Shown here: positions 33,067-44,346 of the stretch, one piece after another
Layout: the number at the start of each line of letters is the position of its first letter
Numbering within the stretch: the stretch's first letter is position 1
DNA from: Molanna angustata
Lineage: Eukaryota; Arthropoda; Insecta; Trichoptera; Molannidae
Reading direction: 5' to 3'
Length of the DNA: 64,000 nucleotides
Assembly (NCBI GenBank): GCA_963576475.1
Contig: OY754981.1
Span: 13,933,216 to 13,997,215 of the forward strand
Notes under the pieces: generated by a model
Database searches by the model: none
Seen by the model: the letters and a program-made list of their open reading frames with translations, nothing else
What the model was told of the DNA's origin: nothing
Program-made: the position numbers and the translations under genes

Positions 33067-33420
33067 TAACTACGAATGAGTTTTTTGAAATGGCCGGTTA
33101 CGAAGCATCCGCTTATTCGACGGATAATAATAATAATAGTAAATAAATAATAAATTTGGATGATTTTTGTAGCGCCGTTTTTGTGATAACCTCACCTCAA
33201 GGGCGCTTAATGATGACATCTCTTTCTTGCTAAGTTGTCTGAAATTGTCGTTCGTCCTGAGAGAGACGCGAAAACTTCAACACTAGTCATATTATTCGTG
33301 TTTTAGGTAAAAATATTCCTCTAAGATCCCACTAAGAAAAATAATGGTATTGTCATTACATATTATTATTATGTTTAATGAATTCAATTATTTGTTAATA
33401 ATGTATAAAGATTTAAAGAA

Positions 33421-33482
33421 GAAAAAATTAACGCTTACTATGGTGTGGAGAGTTTAGTGTTGGCCACAACCCACTCGTTTTC
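33421..33482 (-). repeat. repeat G terminal fragment
   Basis: TTTAGTGTTGGCCACAACCC and flanking bases repeat the end of the copy at 33010-33066, only about 400 bp away. Confidence 0.6.
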
Positions 33483-33547
33483 ATCTAAATTCTATATATA
33501 ATTAAGGTATGTTGATGCTATGTATTCACTAATGTTAAGCTCCGTAT

Positions 33548-34393
33548 GTGCCTTTTCACACGACTCGGCTCCCCGGCTTGGGCCAGAAGCTCGCACTGCA
33601 ACAAGATAGACACAGAACTCAACAAGACCATGAGGACGATCACCGGAACGGTGAGGCCTACCCCCCTCCCCTGGCTTCCAGTTCTGTCTAATATAGCCCC
33701 CCCTGAGCTTCGCAGATCCATGGCAACTGTTAACTTGATGGACAAGATAAAAAAGAACCCATCACTACCAGCTCATCAAGACATCTTCCAACATCCCGCC
33801 AGACGACTGAAGTCCAGAAGAACAATATGGACCATGGAAGGTGTTAATTACAACATAAAAAGTGCATGGAAACAGAGATGGACAAGTGCGGAATGCCACA
33901 ACAAGTTCCTGATTGCGGATCCCACAGTGCAAGTCCCTGGCTTCAACCTGCCTATATAGAAGACTTTGGGTTCAACTCAACAGAATCCGCACAGGCCAGG
34001 GGTGCTGTAACTACCTTCTCTGGAAGTGGGCGAAAAGAACCTCCCCCAATTGCGAATGCGGAGCGGAGACTCAGACGGTGGCACATTTGGTGGGGGAGTG
34101 CACCTTACACGGATTCGAGGGAGAGATGGAGGACATCCACAGACTCGTCCCACAGGCGGTCGACTGGCTATTGACAGCAGAGTTTCGACTTTGAGCCAAG
34201 CAGATGCCGATGCCATACGCAAAGTAAAGTAAAGTAAGTACACAACTCGGTTGCCGGGTAAGCGCCGGGTCTGGCAGCGAAGTGTATGGGCACGCATGGT
34301 GGCTTTCACACGCACCGGCATGCATGCCCATACAAACCCGACGCTTACCCGACGCCGGCTACCCGGCAACCGGATCGTGTGAAAAGGCACTAA
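33548..34393. mobile_element. MITE interrupted by a LINE
   Basis: Left end GTGCCTTTTCACACGA (33549) is complementary to the right end TCGTGTGAAAAGGCAC (34376-34391). The inner parts (GGTTGCCGGGTAAGCGCCGG and its complement) fold back across the right portion. The LINE at 33588-34240 is inserted near the left end. The diverged repeats ACTCGGCTCCCCGG and ACTCGGTTGCCGGG bracket it and may be the target duplication. Confidence 0.7.
33588..34240 (+). pseudogene. LINE C-terminus with CxCG..H..C motif, frameshifted
   Basis: The first frame (to a stop at 33957-33959) includes NKTMRTITGTVRPTPLPWLP, IAPPELRRSMATVNLMDK and QVPGFNLP. The second frame, from about 33950, has QLNRIRTGQGCCNYLLWKWA, then CECGAETQTVAHLVGEC and a final VDWLLTAEFRL. 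Together they give the post-RT region and terminal zinc motif of a LINE protein, interrupted by at least one frameshift. The GTAAAGTAAAGTAAGTA tail resembles family K. The clade is uncertain. Confidence 0.75.
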
Positions 34394-35197
34394 AGTATTG
34401 TACTTTGGCCGTATTATAAGAGGTGAAAATAAAGCATCCATCAGCTTGTCATGAAGGGTAAGATTAAGAGTAGCAGAGAGGTCGGAAGAACTTTCCTGAC
34501 TTCAAAACATCTATACCTATCATATAACTTTTAATTCTCAATAATTTCTATTGTGTTTCCGTTTGTTACTGATGTGCGTGTTACTATATTGTATCTTTTT
34601 ATTGTTTATTTCTGTTTTGTATTACTTTTATATATTTCAAATCATGTTGAGTAACCACTTTATATGTTATTCGTGTAAAAAGCGTAGAGCCGTATAAAGA
34701 AATAAATAAATATTGACCTCGAAGGATTTTTTTGTTGTATAGTGAATATTCATTAACAGGCTTCACCCTATAAGACATATTCTTTGAAAATCTGTATAAT
34801 ATTCTGTACCCATGACGATAAAGTGGTTTTGACTTGTCAGTGTGAGACCACAGGATTTCATAGCAATATTCAGCTATGCAGTGTCACTCTAATGGGATGG
34901 CCTCTATTTATTATGTTGGAGTAGAGGTCAAAATCCATTTAATGATCCTCTTTGGAGATCGGATATAGTGGCCGACAGCACTTTGAGCCATGAAATTTCA
35001 TTTTGAAGCATGATTATGCACTAGCACTACCTTTACCAACTAAAAATCCATTCTTATTAGATCAAATCAAACTGAGCAATCGACTCTATGAATTTTAAAT
35101 CCCTTTTTAATAGGACGATCGTTTCACTTTGTGAAGGGCTTTTTAACTGATAAAATGTAGAAACTCCTTATATATTAGAGAAATTTAATATTTATTA
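34394..35197. other. intergenic, possible LINE 3' UTR, nothing firm
   Basis: The stretch ending GTATAAAGAAATAAATAAAT at 34693-34712 looks like a LINE tail, but no coding end is recognisable upstream. Confidence 0.35.
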
Positions 35198-35380
35198 TTT
35201 ATTCATTCATTCATACCATCACGAAACACCCCACAATGTGGAGTAACCAGCGACAGGTGTGCGGGTGAGCATAACATTATAAAAGGATACACGACACATG
35301 CGTGTATCCCAACACATCAGTCTTGTATCAACAAAAAGGCAAAAACGTTCAGAATGGGTAGTGAACCTCATACCTAAAAA
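35198..35380 (-). mobile_element. retroposon R, copy 5
   Basis: It has ATTCATTCATTCATACC, CCCACAATGTGGAGTAACCA and GTTCAGAATGGGTAGTGAAC. It directly precedes the 65-bp tandem array. Confidence 0.65.
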
Positions 35381-35384
35381 AAGA

Positions 35385-35922
35385 TATGATTTTAAAAATA
35401 ATTCATGAATCATCACTGAACACGATATCGAGTGTTTCACGTATCCTACTATTCTTATAAAAATAATTAATGAATGATCACTGAACACGATATCGAGTGA
35501 TACACGTATCCTACTATTCTTATAAAAATAATTAATGAATGATCACTGAACACGATATCGAGTGATACACGTATCCTACTATTCTTATAAAAATAATTAA
35601 TGAATGATCACTCAACACGATATCGAGTGATACACGTATCCTACTATTCTTATAAAAATAATTAATGAATGATCACTGAACACGATATCGAGTGATACAC
35701 GTATCCTACTATTCTTATAAAAATAATTAATGAATGATCACTGAACACGATATCGAGTGATACACGTATCCTACTATTCTTATAAAAATAATTAATGAAT
35801 GATCACTGAACACGATATCGAGTGATACACGTATCCTACTATTCTTATAAAAATAATTAATGAATGATCACTGAACACGATATCGAGTGATACACGTATC
35901 CTACTTTTCTTATAAAAATAAT
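35385..35922. repeat. 65-bp tandem array, left part (8 units)
   Basis: Anchors CACGATATCGAGTG fall at 35421, 35486, 35551, 35616, 35681, 35746, 35811 and 35876, an exact 65-bp period with very few differences. The unit contains a near-palindrome around CGATATCG. High identity implies recent expansion or homogenisation. Confidence 0.95.
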
Positions 35923-37644
35923 TTATTTATTTATTTATTTATTTATTTCAAATTTACGGCTTGAGAGCCTATATAAAAAAAACAAGTATATAATGATTAA
36001 AACTTTGAATTATAAAATAAAAGTAAATTTAAACTAACATAATAATATCAATAATATCAACAATGCAAATTTATAACAAACATAATAATAAATAATATCC
36101 ATAATAATATACTATACACAATTTAAAAACAAAATACATAAAAAAATACAAAAAAAACCCAGACACAACGATTACTAGATTAACATTACATGAGTTAAAA
36201 TGTTAATTAATTAATTTTATTTATTTAAATACACTAAAGGCTTGAAAGCTTATTTTTATTCAAATACAAGAGTTTAAAGAAAGAAAATTTACAATTTTTG
36301 CTTTGAAGGAAGAAAAATCGTCGGCAAAAACATCGGAGTGACTTCCCACAATGTTACCAAGTCTATGTAGCCTTGGTATTGGGGAGTGGTAGACATAATT
36401 ATTTAGAGAATGGCTCTCACGAAACATAACACACTGTCTAGTAGTTTTAGCCGGAACATTAAAGTTGATGAGTTTAAGGAGTTCAGGACAGTCTATAGCA
36501 TGGTTCAATATTTTGTGTAAGAAGGAAAGGTCAAAAACCTTTCTTCTAACGTCAAGATTTAAAAGTTTAAATTCTAGCATTAGCTCTGAGTAATTGATGT
36601 GTTCTATTGGAATCCCCTTTTTATAATTTATAAATCGTAAAAATTTTCTCTGGACCCTTTCAATATGATTTAAGTGAACATTGTAGTAGGGGGACCAGAT
36701 TACAGAATTATATTCCAATAATGGTCTGACTAGAGAAACAAATAGTAACCTGTATGATTCAGTTTTTTTAAGATCAGTTGCCAGTCTCGTGATGAAGCCC
36801 AACACCCTCATAGCTTTACCGACGACCTCCTCTATATGTAAATTAAAGGTCAGATCCTCAGATAATGTGACTCCCAAATCCCTCAAGTTTGTAACGCTGT
36901 CAAGAATAACATTGTCAATAGTATAATTATAGGTAAATTGGGATCTAGTTCGATGAAAACGGATAACTTGACATTTTGAAGCATTTAAAATAAGTTTATT
37001 ACGTTTACACCATTCGCTTAAAGATGACAGATTGTTTTGAATGGTTAAACAGTCTTCAATATTTTCAATAGATTTGAAAATTTTCAAGTCATCCGCAAAT
37101 AACACGACTTCAACACCTCTGAAGATCTGAACTATGTCATCCACAAATAAATTGAACAAAATTGGTCCCAAGTGCGATCCCTGCGGAACACCACTAGATG
37201 CTTGTATTGGCTGAGATATGCAATTCCCAATCCTTACTCTAAGAGTACGATCACACAAGTAACTTTTAAGCCAATGTAGGAAGATACCATCTACTCCGTA
37301 TCCACGTAACTTATATAGAAGTAAGGAATGTGACACCTTGTCAAAAGCTTTTGAGAAGTCAGTGTACACGGAATCGACTTGACCTCTCCTAGAAACTACA
37401 TTGGCTATGTAGTTATGATATAATGCTAGGTTAGTTAGTGTAGATTTCTTGGGTATAAAGCCATGTTGGGAAGCAGTAATAATGTTGTTTATCGGTTGAC
37501 TTATTTTTTAGTAATTATCGATTCAAAGAGCTTAGGAATTGCAGACAATATATATATCGGTCTATAATTAGTCACAAGATTAAGTTCTCCTTTTTTATGT
37601 ATTGGGCTAATGAAGCCGGACTTCCAGATATACTCGGAAAAAAA
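35923..37644 (-). pseudogene. LINE with RT domain inserted in tandem array
   Basis: The minus strand encodes a reverse transcriptase. A first segment (about 37643 to 37515) contains SGFISPIHKKGE and NYRPIYILSAIPKLFE. After a 1-base loss in an A run (37504-37509), a second frame of about 410 codons runs to a stop at 36260. It holds QHGFIPKKST, VYTDFSKAFDKVSH, SGVPQGSHLGPILFNLFVDD and the catalytic box VLFADDLKIF. The thumb region and the C-terminus follow. Motifs suggest a Jockey/CR1-like element. The 3' UTR (36259-35923) ends in a (TAAA)n tail. The 5' part, with the endonuclease, is missing. Confidence 0.85.
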
Positions 37645-38340
37645 TGAATGATCACTAAACACGATATCAATTGTTTCACGAATCCCACTATTATTTTAAT
37701 AATAATTTATGAATGATCACTGAACACGATATCAAGTGTTTCACGTTTCCTACTATTCTTATAAAAATAATTAATGAATGATCACTGAACACGATATCGA
37801 GTGATACACGTATCCTACTATTCTTATAAAAATAATTAATGAATGATCACTAAACACGATATCAATTGTTTCACGAATCCCACTATTCTTTTAATAATAA
37901 TAATTTATGAATGATCACTGAACACGATATCAAATGTTTCACGTATAAAAAAAAATTAATGAATGATCACTGAACACGATATCAATTGTTTCACGTATCC
38001 CACTATTCTTTTAAAAATAATTAATAATGATCACTGAACATGATTTCAAGTGTTTCACGTATCCTACTATTCTTATAAAATAATTAATGGATGATCACTG
38101 AACACGATATCAAGTGTTTCGCGTATCCTACTATTCTTATAAAAATAATTAATGAATGATCACTGAACACGATATCGAGTGTTTCACGTATCCTACTATT
38201 CTTATAAAAATAATTAATGAATGATCACTGAACGCAATATCAAGTGTTTATCGTAGGTACTCTACTATTTTAAAAATACAGTATGCAAGAAGAGTTCATT
38301 AATGTTAATCGAACACGATATCAAGTGTTTCATGTATCCT
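37645..38340. repeat. 65-bp tandem array, right part (diverged units)
   Basis: About eleven units follow the LINE. They are more variable in length (about 60-70 bp) and sequence than the left part, with variants CAATTGTTTCACG and CAAGTGTTTCACG. The last unit is broken by the transposon at 38343. Confidence 0.9.
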
Positions 38341-38728
38341 TAGGGGAAAGTAGTACGAGTTGATCCCTTGGGGTAAGATGATCCTTTGCGATTGTGCTGA
38401 AACCACTAACGCCATCTAGTTGATTTTACTGGTAAAACATAGCTCCAGACACCCCCCCGCCTCAGTCAAATCGCAATGGCGGCGTGAGTGATACATCGAT
38501 TTTGACGAGAAAAAATAAAAATTGTGTACGGCTGATCTAAGGTAAGCATGACTTTGAGCTTATGTTACTTATATTCAAACAATGTTAAATGTAATTACTG
38601 TTGTGTTTGAGGCTTTCTATTATGCTTAATTTTAGTATTTGGGCCACGTGAACATAGCCGCGTGCTTGTAGGTTATGTTAGCAAACATTGAATGAAAAAG
38701 TGGGACTTGGGGCAAGATGATTCCTTTC

Positions 38729-38770
38729 TATATGTACGAGATGATCCCCGGGGATCATCTCGTACATATA
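38729..38770. repeat. 42-bp perfect palindrome in transposon 5' region
   Basis: TATGTACGAGATGATCCCC meets its exact complement with no spacer. Each arm (21 bp) contains the TIR core TACGAGATGATCCCC. It lies between the left TIR and the transposase start, a likely regulatory or transposase-binding site. Confidence 0.9.
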
Positions 38771-38917
38771 TCAGTATTGTAAACAATAGTCGCCACCCGC
38801 TTCGATCTGTCAGTCTGTCTGTGTTTTGATTGTCTTCAGGGTGGTTGTAGTCTATTATTTATGTCAATAATTCTGAGTTTACACAACATTTTTTCTTACT
38901 TTTTTTAGACAAACGTG

Positions 38918-40896
38918 ATGCCACGTAATTACAAAAGAAAAACTTCTCGAGGGGATTGGTCACAGGAATCAATGACAGCCGCTCTTGATGCTGTGAAAAA
39001 TGGCATGGCATATAAAAAAGCAAGTAAACAATTTTTAGTGCCCATAATGTCATTGAAACGAAGAGCCAAAGCAAAAAATAAAATAGCTGTTGGTGCAGTA
39101 AAATATTTAGGAGGAAAAAAAACTGTTTTTACTAAAGAACAAGAAAATGAGCTCGTAGACCATATCAAAGACATGGAGACAAGGATGTATGGTTTAACAA
39201 AAAAGGAACTGTTATCTTTAGCATATCGACTAGCTGAAAAAAATGAAATTCCCAATTCATTTAGAGGAGAAAAAGCATGTAAAGACTGGCTGAAAGGATT
39301 CAGGCAGAGACATCCAGATATCACCCTTCGTGCTCCTGAATCCACTTCAACGGCTCGAGCGCGCGCATTTAACAAACCTGTAGTAGATAAGTTTTATTCT
39401 ACGTTGAAAAGCGTTCAGGACGCTAAGAACATCCCGGCACATCGAATTTACAACGTCGATGAGACAAGTGTTTGTACAGTTCCAACTAAAAACACTAAGG
39501 TGTTTGCGAAAACTGGACGAAAACAAGTAGCACGGGTTACATCAGCTGAACGAGGAGTCACTACAACGGCTGTTATTTGCATGTCTGCTTCTGGAACTTT
39601 CATTCCACCGATGTTTATTTTTCGTAGGATCCGTATGAAGATTGAGCTCATGGAGGGGGCACCCCCAGGGTCTGCTTGGGCCTGTAATGCATCAGGGTAG
39701 ATGAAACTGGAAGTTTTTACTCAGTGGTTTGAACATTTTCTACGCCACACGAAGCCATCCGAAGAGGATCCAGTAATGCTGATTTTAGATGGTCACCTAT
39801 CTCACACGAAAAATTTAGACGTCATTTTGAAAGCACGGGCGAACCACGTTACAATTGTTTGTTTGCCGCCACACTGCACACACACAAAATGCAACCATTG
39901 GATGTCAGTGTGATGTATCCCTTGAGTGTTTATCACAACCAATCACTGGAAAAATGGATGAACAATAACCCAGAAAGACCAGTGACTGTGTTTCAGATTG
40001 CAAAAATTTTTGGAGAGGCCTACCTAAAAGCTGCAATCCCAACAAATGCAATCAATGGATTTGCTAAAACAGGGATATGCCCCTTAAACCCAGAAGTATT
40101 CACTGAGGTTGATTTTATTGCGGCTGCAACCACAGAAAATGAATTGGACGAAGAAGAGCCGGAGTTGCCGGAGCCGCCTAGGCGTCTTGTTAGTTCAGAC
40201 ACTGAATTGATAGATGTTAGATCACCATCTCTGTTAGAGAGATCTGCTAGTCCAGATACGCAGCGGCTACTCGCTACCAATGTTCTTGAATTGGATTTGG
40301 AATCGCCCAGAGCGCATAAAACTCCTTCATTAATAAACGAATCAGTACCATTTCGCAGTCCACTGTCACCAATCCCATCTACGAGCCGTGCAGTCAACCA
40401 CAGTGAGACATCGTTTGATGATAATAATATTGCAAATTTTGCCATTACACCTGCTTCATTGAAACCTTTGCCACAAATTGTGGGCAAAAGAAACACATTG
40501 AAAAGGAAAACCACTCATACGACTGTTTTAACTAGCACACCGTACAAGAATTATTTAGAGGAAGAAAATAGCAAAAAAACAGAAAAAGAGAATAAAAAAA
40601 TTCAGAAAAAGACTGCACCTAAAAAGACACAGAAAGGCAAAGGAGTAGGTAAAGGGAAGTCAAATAAAAGAAAGCAAACTTTATATAACACATCTGAGTC
40701 TGAAGAAGATGATACCGAGTGTCTGTACTGCACAGAAAAGTTTTCAAGCGATACCAAGGGTGAAGGATGGATAAAATGTTGTGCTTGTGGAAAATGGGGG
40801 CATGAAGCATGTGCTGGGATAGAGGGTGATGACGCTGGTGAATTTATTTGTGATATATGCAACACAGCACCTGCCAAAAGGCGTTTAAATTTATAA
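38918..40896 (+). pseudogene. pogo/Tigger-like transposase with C-terminal PHD finger, inactivated
   Basis: The start chosen is ATG 38918, one codon inside the open frame. Residues 1-60 are a pipsqueak-type helix-turn-helix (RGDWSQESMTAALDAVKNG). A CENP-B-like second HTH follows (WLKGFRQRHPDITLR). The DDE-type catalytic core shows YNVDETSV (Asp codon 39458-39460), LILDGHLSH (Asp 39788-39790) and MQPLDVSV (Asp 39901-39903), so a DDD triad. A basic linker and a PHD-like finger (40720-40860: C..C, C..C, W.H..C, C..C) end the protein. Lesions: TAG at 39698-39700 after CNASG, where family members usually have Trp, and a 2-base gain in the (CA)n run at 39877-39887 that shifts the frame. No active transposase can be made from this copy without readthrough. 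Confidence 0.85.
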
Positions 40897-41258
40897 GGAT
40901 TTAAAAGTTAATAAATTTATAGAGATTTTTATTGTAAATTTATAAGTTATTTTCGTTATTCATTAATAAATGTTATTTTTTGCTACTTTTGAACAATTTG
41001 TTCGCTTAATTAGGTATTCAGAAAGGAATATAATATTAAGATTGATCTCATTATGATTTATGTAGGTATCTGGTACAAATTAATAACTAGGTAACTTAGA
41101 AGACTGTTGATTTTGTTAATTTTATTACCTTACTTAACCAAAAACTTAACATGAGTAAGATGTATGACTATTTTAAATAAATAATATGTTTCATTATTGC
41201 GTATTTTTATTTTTTAAAACCTTTTTCTTCGGGAAAATATTTGTTAACTCGGAATGGG

Positions 41259-41287
41259 GGCAAGATGATCATAGGGATCATCTTGCC
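41259..41287. repeat. 12-bp inverted repeat near transposon 3' end
   Basis: GGCAAGATGATC and GATCATCTTGCC flank a 5-nt spacer. They are followed by GGGGATCATCTTACCC. They are further copies of the TIR motif in paired orientation. Confidence 0.85.
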
Positions 41288-41520
41288 TCTTTTTGGGGAT
41301 CATCTTACCCATAGGGGTGTACAAGATGATTACTTTGTAAGGTTTTAAAAAAAAAGAAATATTTTAATGAAACCTCAATTAATTTCTGGTTTTGAGTATT
41401 GGGAAAGATGGATAGATAAATATACTAGTAGTTATCGCCTTTATTTTTGGTTTACCTTGAATAATATGTATTTTACAGCGATTCCCGCTTAAGGGGATCA
41501 TCTCGTACTACCTTCCCCTA

Positions 41521-42473
41521 TATCCCTCTATAATTGGGTGTAGTGAAATATAAACTATACACCTTTGTACGTAGTATTCCCTTCAAGGCAGGCATTATGA
41601 TCCATGGTACAATTATTTATCGGGGCGTGGGAGGTATGGGTGGAGGTCGTCTCCATCGTGCAGGGCAATTTATTCCTTGAAGAAAGTATCTCGTGAGACT
41701 TCAACAATAAATTCCATGGAAGACAACTCCCTGGAATTTGCCGCAGGGTTGATCCCTTGAACTCTGTAAAATATTATGAAGTGCATAGCAAACTCACGAA
41801 ACAAAACTGTAAATTCAAGATATGACTGCCGTATGAATATTTCACAGGATCTAACGGTGCAAGCGTATTTAGAGAACTTTTCTAAATGAAAAAAATAAAA
41901 AAAATGTTAACAGAAAAATGATGTTTAAAAAATATACAATACTCGTAGTTTTTTCATTTTTTTTAAATGAAGAAACTAATCCTATTTAGATTTGAGTACC
42001 AAAGACAATCCACCAGAAGCCATAGCCCTGAATACACTTTGAACATTTAGATTGATGAAATCATATTGAATGAATTAATGAATAATATATTTCAAAGAGT
42101 ATACATAATGGAACAAAATTTCAATTTGATTAATATCTTAATTACATTTATTTCCACACTTTCGTAAATTTTACTGCCTCGCTAGACTCTGAGTCAGCAC
42201 TAGTTTAAAATTGCTATCTGCGATCAAATGATTTTTTTTTTACATATTCCATTCTCACAGGACAACGGCAACCAGAATGAAAAACTTTAAAACGGCTTTC
42301 TCGAGAAATCCAAGAGTAGCGAAGCAGATCCTTCTCTACCAATCTGCTACAGCCTACGAGTAACGAAATTTCTGAAATTTTTCCCATCATGCCAATTGTT
42401 TCGTTCAGTATCCGCCATTATTCTATTAGAAGAATCGAATGTTTGCTTATAGAAAACCTATCGAAGGGCTAAT
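41521..42473. other. intergenic, nothing recognised
   Basis: No frame, RNA gene or repeat end was recognised. Confidence 0.45.
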
Positions 42474-42609
42474 CTGGTCAAGCGATGGAATCAAAACCCT
42501 CATGATAACCCATATAATGGAGTTCTTTAATATATTAAGATATTATAGAACTCCATAATATAATTATTTCATGTGTAAACATGAGGTTTTGATTCCATCG
42601 CTTGACTAG
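42474..42609. repeat. 136-bp fold-back element
   Basis: CTGGTCAAGCGATGGAATCA is complementary to the right end (42588-42609) with one or two differences. The arms continue with AAAACC.TCATG and then ATGGAGTTCT/AGAACTCCAT. A related arm lies at 43852-43890, just before a LINE, and its other half may be at 44372-44382, after the LINE. Confidence 0.7.
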
Positions 42610-43890
42610 AATTATGTATGTACTTTTCATCTATGACATCGATCTAAGTCAATTTATAGTTCGTACTGCTCAAAAGGTCAAATTCGACAGTAGCCCAATG
42701 CCACACATAATAATCCTTTAAAACTCTCTCAAAATAATACCAATATAATTTATGTACATTAGAAATATAAAAGTGTACTATATCATCATCACCTCTAGTG
42801 TTCATCATTCGTCTAATGGTGTGCTCATCACCACTCTGTTGCATTGACCTACAGCCACTCTTTTAGTATCACTCGATCATCTTACCAATAGTCTGCCCAA
42901 GTTTCTGCTACCAGTTCTCGGTAGCCAATCCAGAGTAAGTACTTGTCAAAAGCAAAATTATGTGTCGTCACCAGCGGATAATAAAAACAGGAACTCGTGT
43001 TGTGTTTTTTTTATGCTTGCGAGACAAATTTTCAAAATAACATTAATCCACTTTATGTCTACTTAATTATATACTTTATATATACTTTCTTTCTGAAAAA
43101 TTTCATTCTGAATTTATTTCTGACCGTTCATTTTGTAGTGCTTAGGTACTGTTAATCTAATTGAAGACACGTTTAAAATGGCGGAGTTATCAAGTGAGCT
43201 TATTTTAGACACATTCTTAGAAAGGTCCAGTTGTTGAAACTTTGTGTAAATGTTAAGAATTTAAACAATTCTGTCTAAGGAATACAATATATTTAGTCGA
43301 GTAGTTTTTTTTGGAATTTTTTTTTTAAATCTTCACTATTTTTCAACTCTATAAAATGTTTTTAAAATTGACATTTGAAACTGTTTGTTTGTGTTATGCA
43401 AATCTAATACTGAAAATAAATTGAATTAGTTTTATATCTTCTTAAATATTGAATTTGTTTTATATTACATATTCTGAAATAAATCCGCCTTATTTCATTT
43501 TATTATTCGGGACCCTTACAGATATTGACAATGGCATACAAGAATGTATAGCTTACAATTTTATATATTGTCAATGCCCCTTTAGATGTGAACACGACGA
43601 CTTGCCTGTATGATACATTATCTTATGTTACGAGGAAATTCATAATTACGATAAATTATTGAAAATCTAAAAACAACATCATGCCATAAGTTTAATGGGA
43701 TAGGCAGAGAGAGTTGATCGACAAACGACTATTGTTAGATAAACACACATCGCTTCGGACCATATTCGGATTGTCTGGCTAAATCCTGGCGAAAATGCAA
43801 TTATTACCTAAGCAAGCGCATAAAATCACCACCTGGGGGGTATGCCCCGTCAAACGTTAGAATCAAAACCCTTATGATACCCATATAAAC
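42610..43890. other. intergenic, nothing recognised
   Basis: Only the fold-back fragment at 43852-43890 was recognised. Short frames carry no motif. Confidence 0.45.
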
Positions 43891-44346
43891 TACGGGCATC
43901 CACTTCGATCTGCTGAACGTACTTTACTATCTATCCATAGTTCTGATTTTTTTAGCTCTTCGTTTGGAGTACATTCAGCTTGACTATGGAATAGTCTAAG
44001 TTCTGATATAACGTCGTTTATCTCACTAAACATCTTCAAGAAAAGGCTAAAGCAAAAATATTTATCTGACAACACCTGATTACATCTTCCTCTCCTCTTC
44101 CTTTCCTTCTCCTTTATTTTTCCTATCATTGCTATGAATTGTTCTGATATGCTATCTTCATTGTTTTTTTTTTTAACTTTTCTTCTATATTTATTTATTT
44201 TATAATGTGATTAACTTATTGCCATAGTACACTCTGATTTGTATATTTAACATTTACTCTGGTTGATTGGAAGAAATTCCATTAGGCAATAAGCCCGCCA
44301 GTGTACTTATTATATGTACAGGAAGATTCAAATAAATAAATAAATA
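43891..44346 (+). pseudogene. LINE 3' end, family J copy 2
   Basis: It aligns with 14479-14932 from CATCCACTTCGATCTGCTGA to the AATAAGCCCGCCAGTGTAC 3' UTR end and AAATAAATAAATA tail. The coding end SLSSDITSFISLN-like frame is interrupted. It sits inside a diverged fold-back element. Confidence 0.7.

Larger units (their letters stand above)
38343..41518 (+). mobile_element. pogo/Tigger-like DNA transposon, full-length but mutated
   Basis: Terminal inverted repeats GGGGAAAGTAGTACGAGTTG (left) and GGGGAAGGTAGTACGAGATG (complement of right) are bounded by TA at 38341-38342 and 41519-41520. Length is 3176 bp. It encodes one transposase in the plus sense. A motif from the TIR, AGATGATCCC or its complement, recurs at about 38383, 38715, 38740, 38752, 41263, 41276, 41299 and 41323, plus one palindromic pair. 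The 65-bp array flanks it on the left. It is close to the size of an autonomous copy but its gene carries a stop and a frameshift. Confidence 0.85.

Noticed and set aside
35385..38340. CRISPR-like appearance of the 65-bp array
   Set aside because: The whole 65-bp unit repeats with no unique spacers, and the context is a eukaryotic genome.
38929..40877. Minus-strand frames of 63-164 codons
   Set aside because: They are antisense to the transposase frame.
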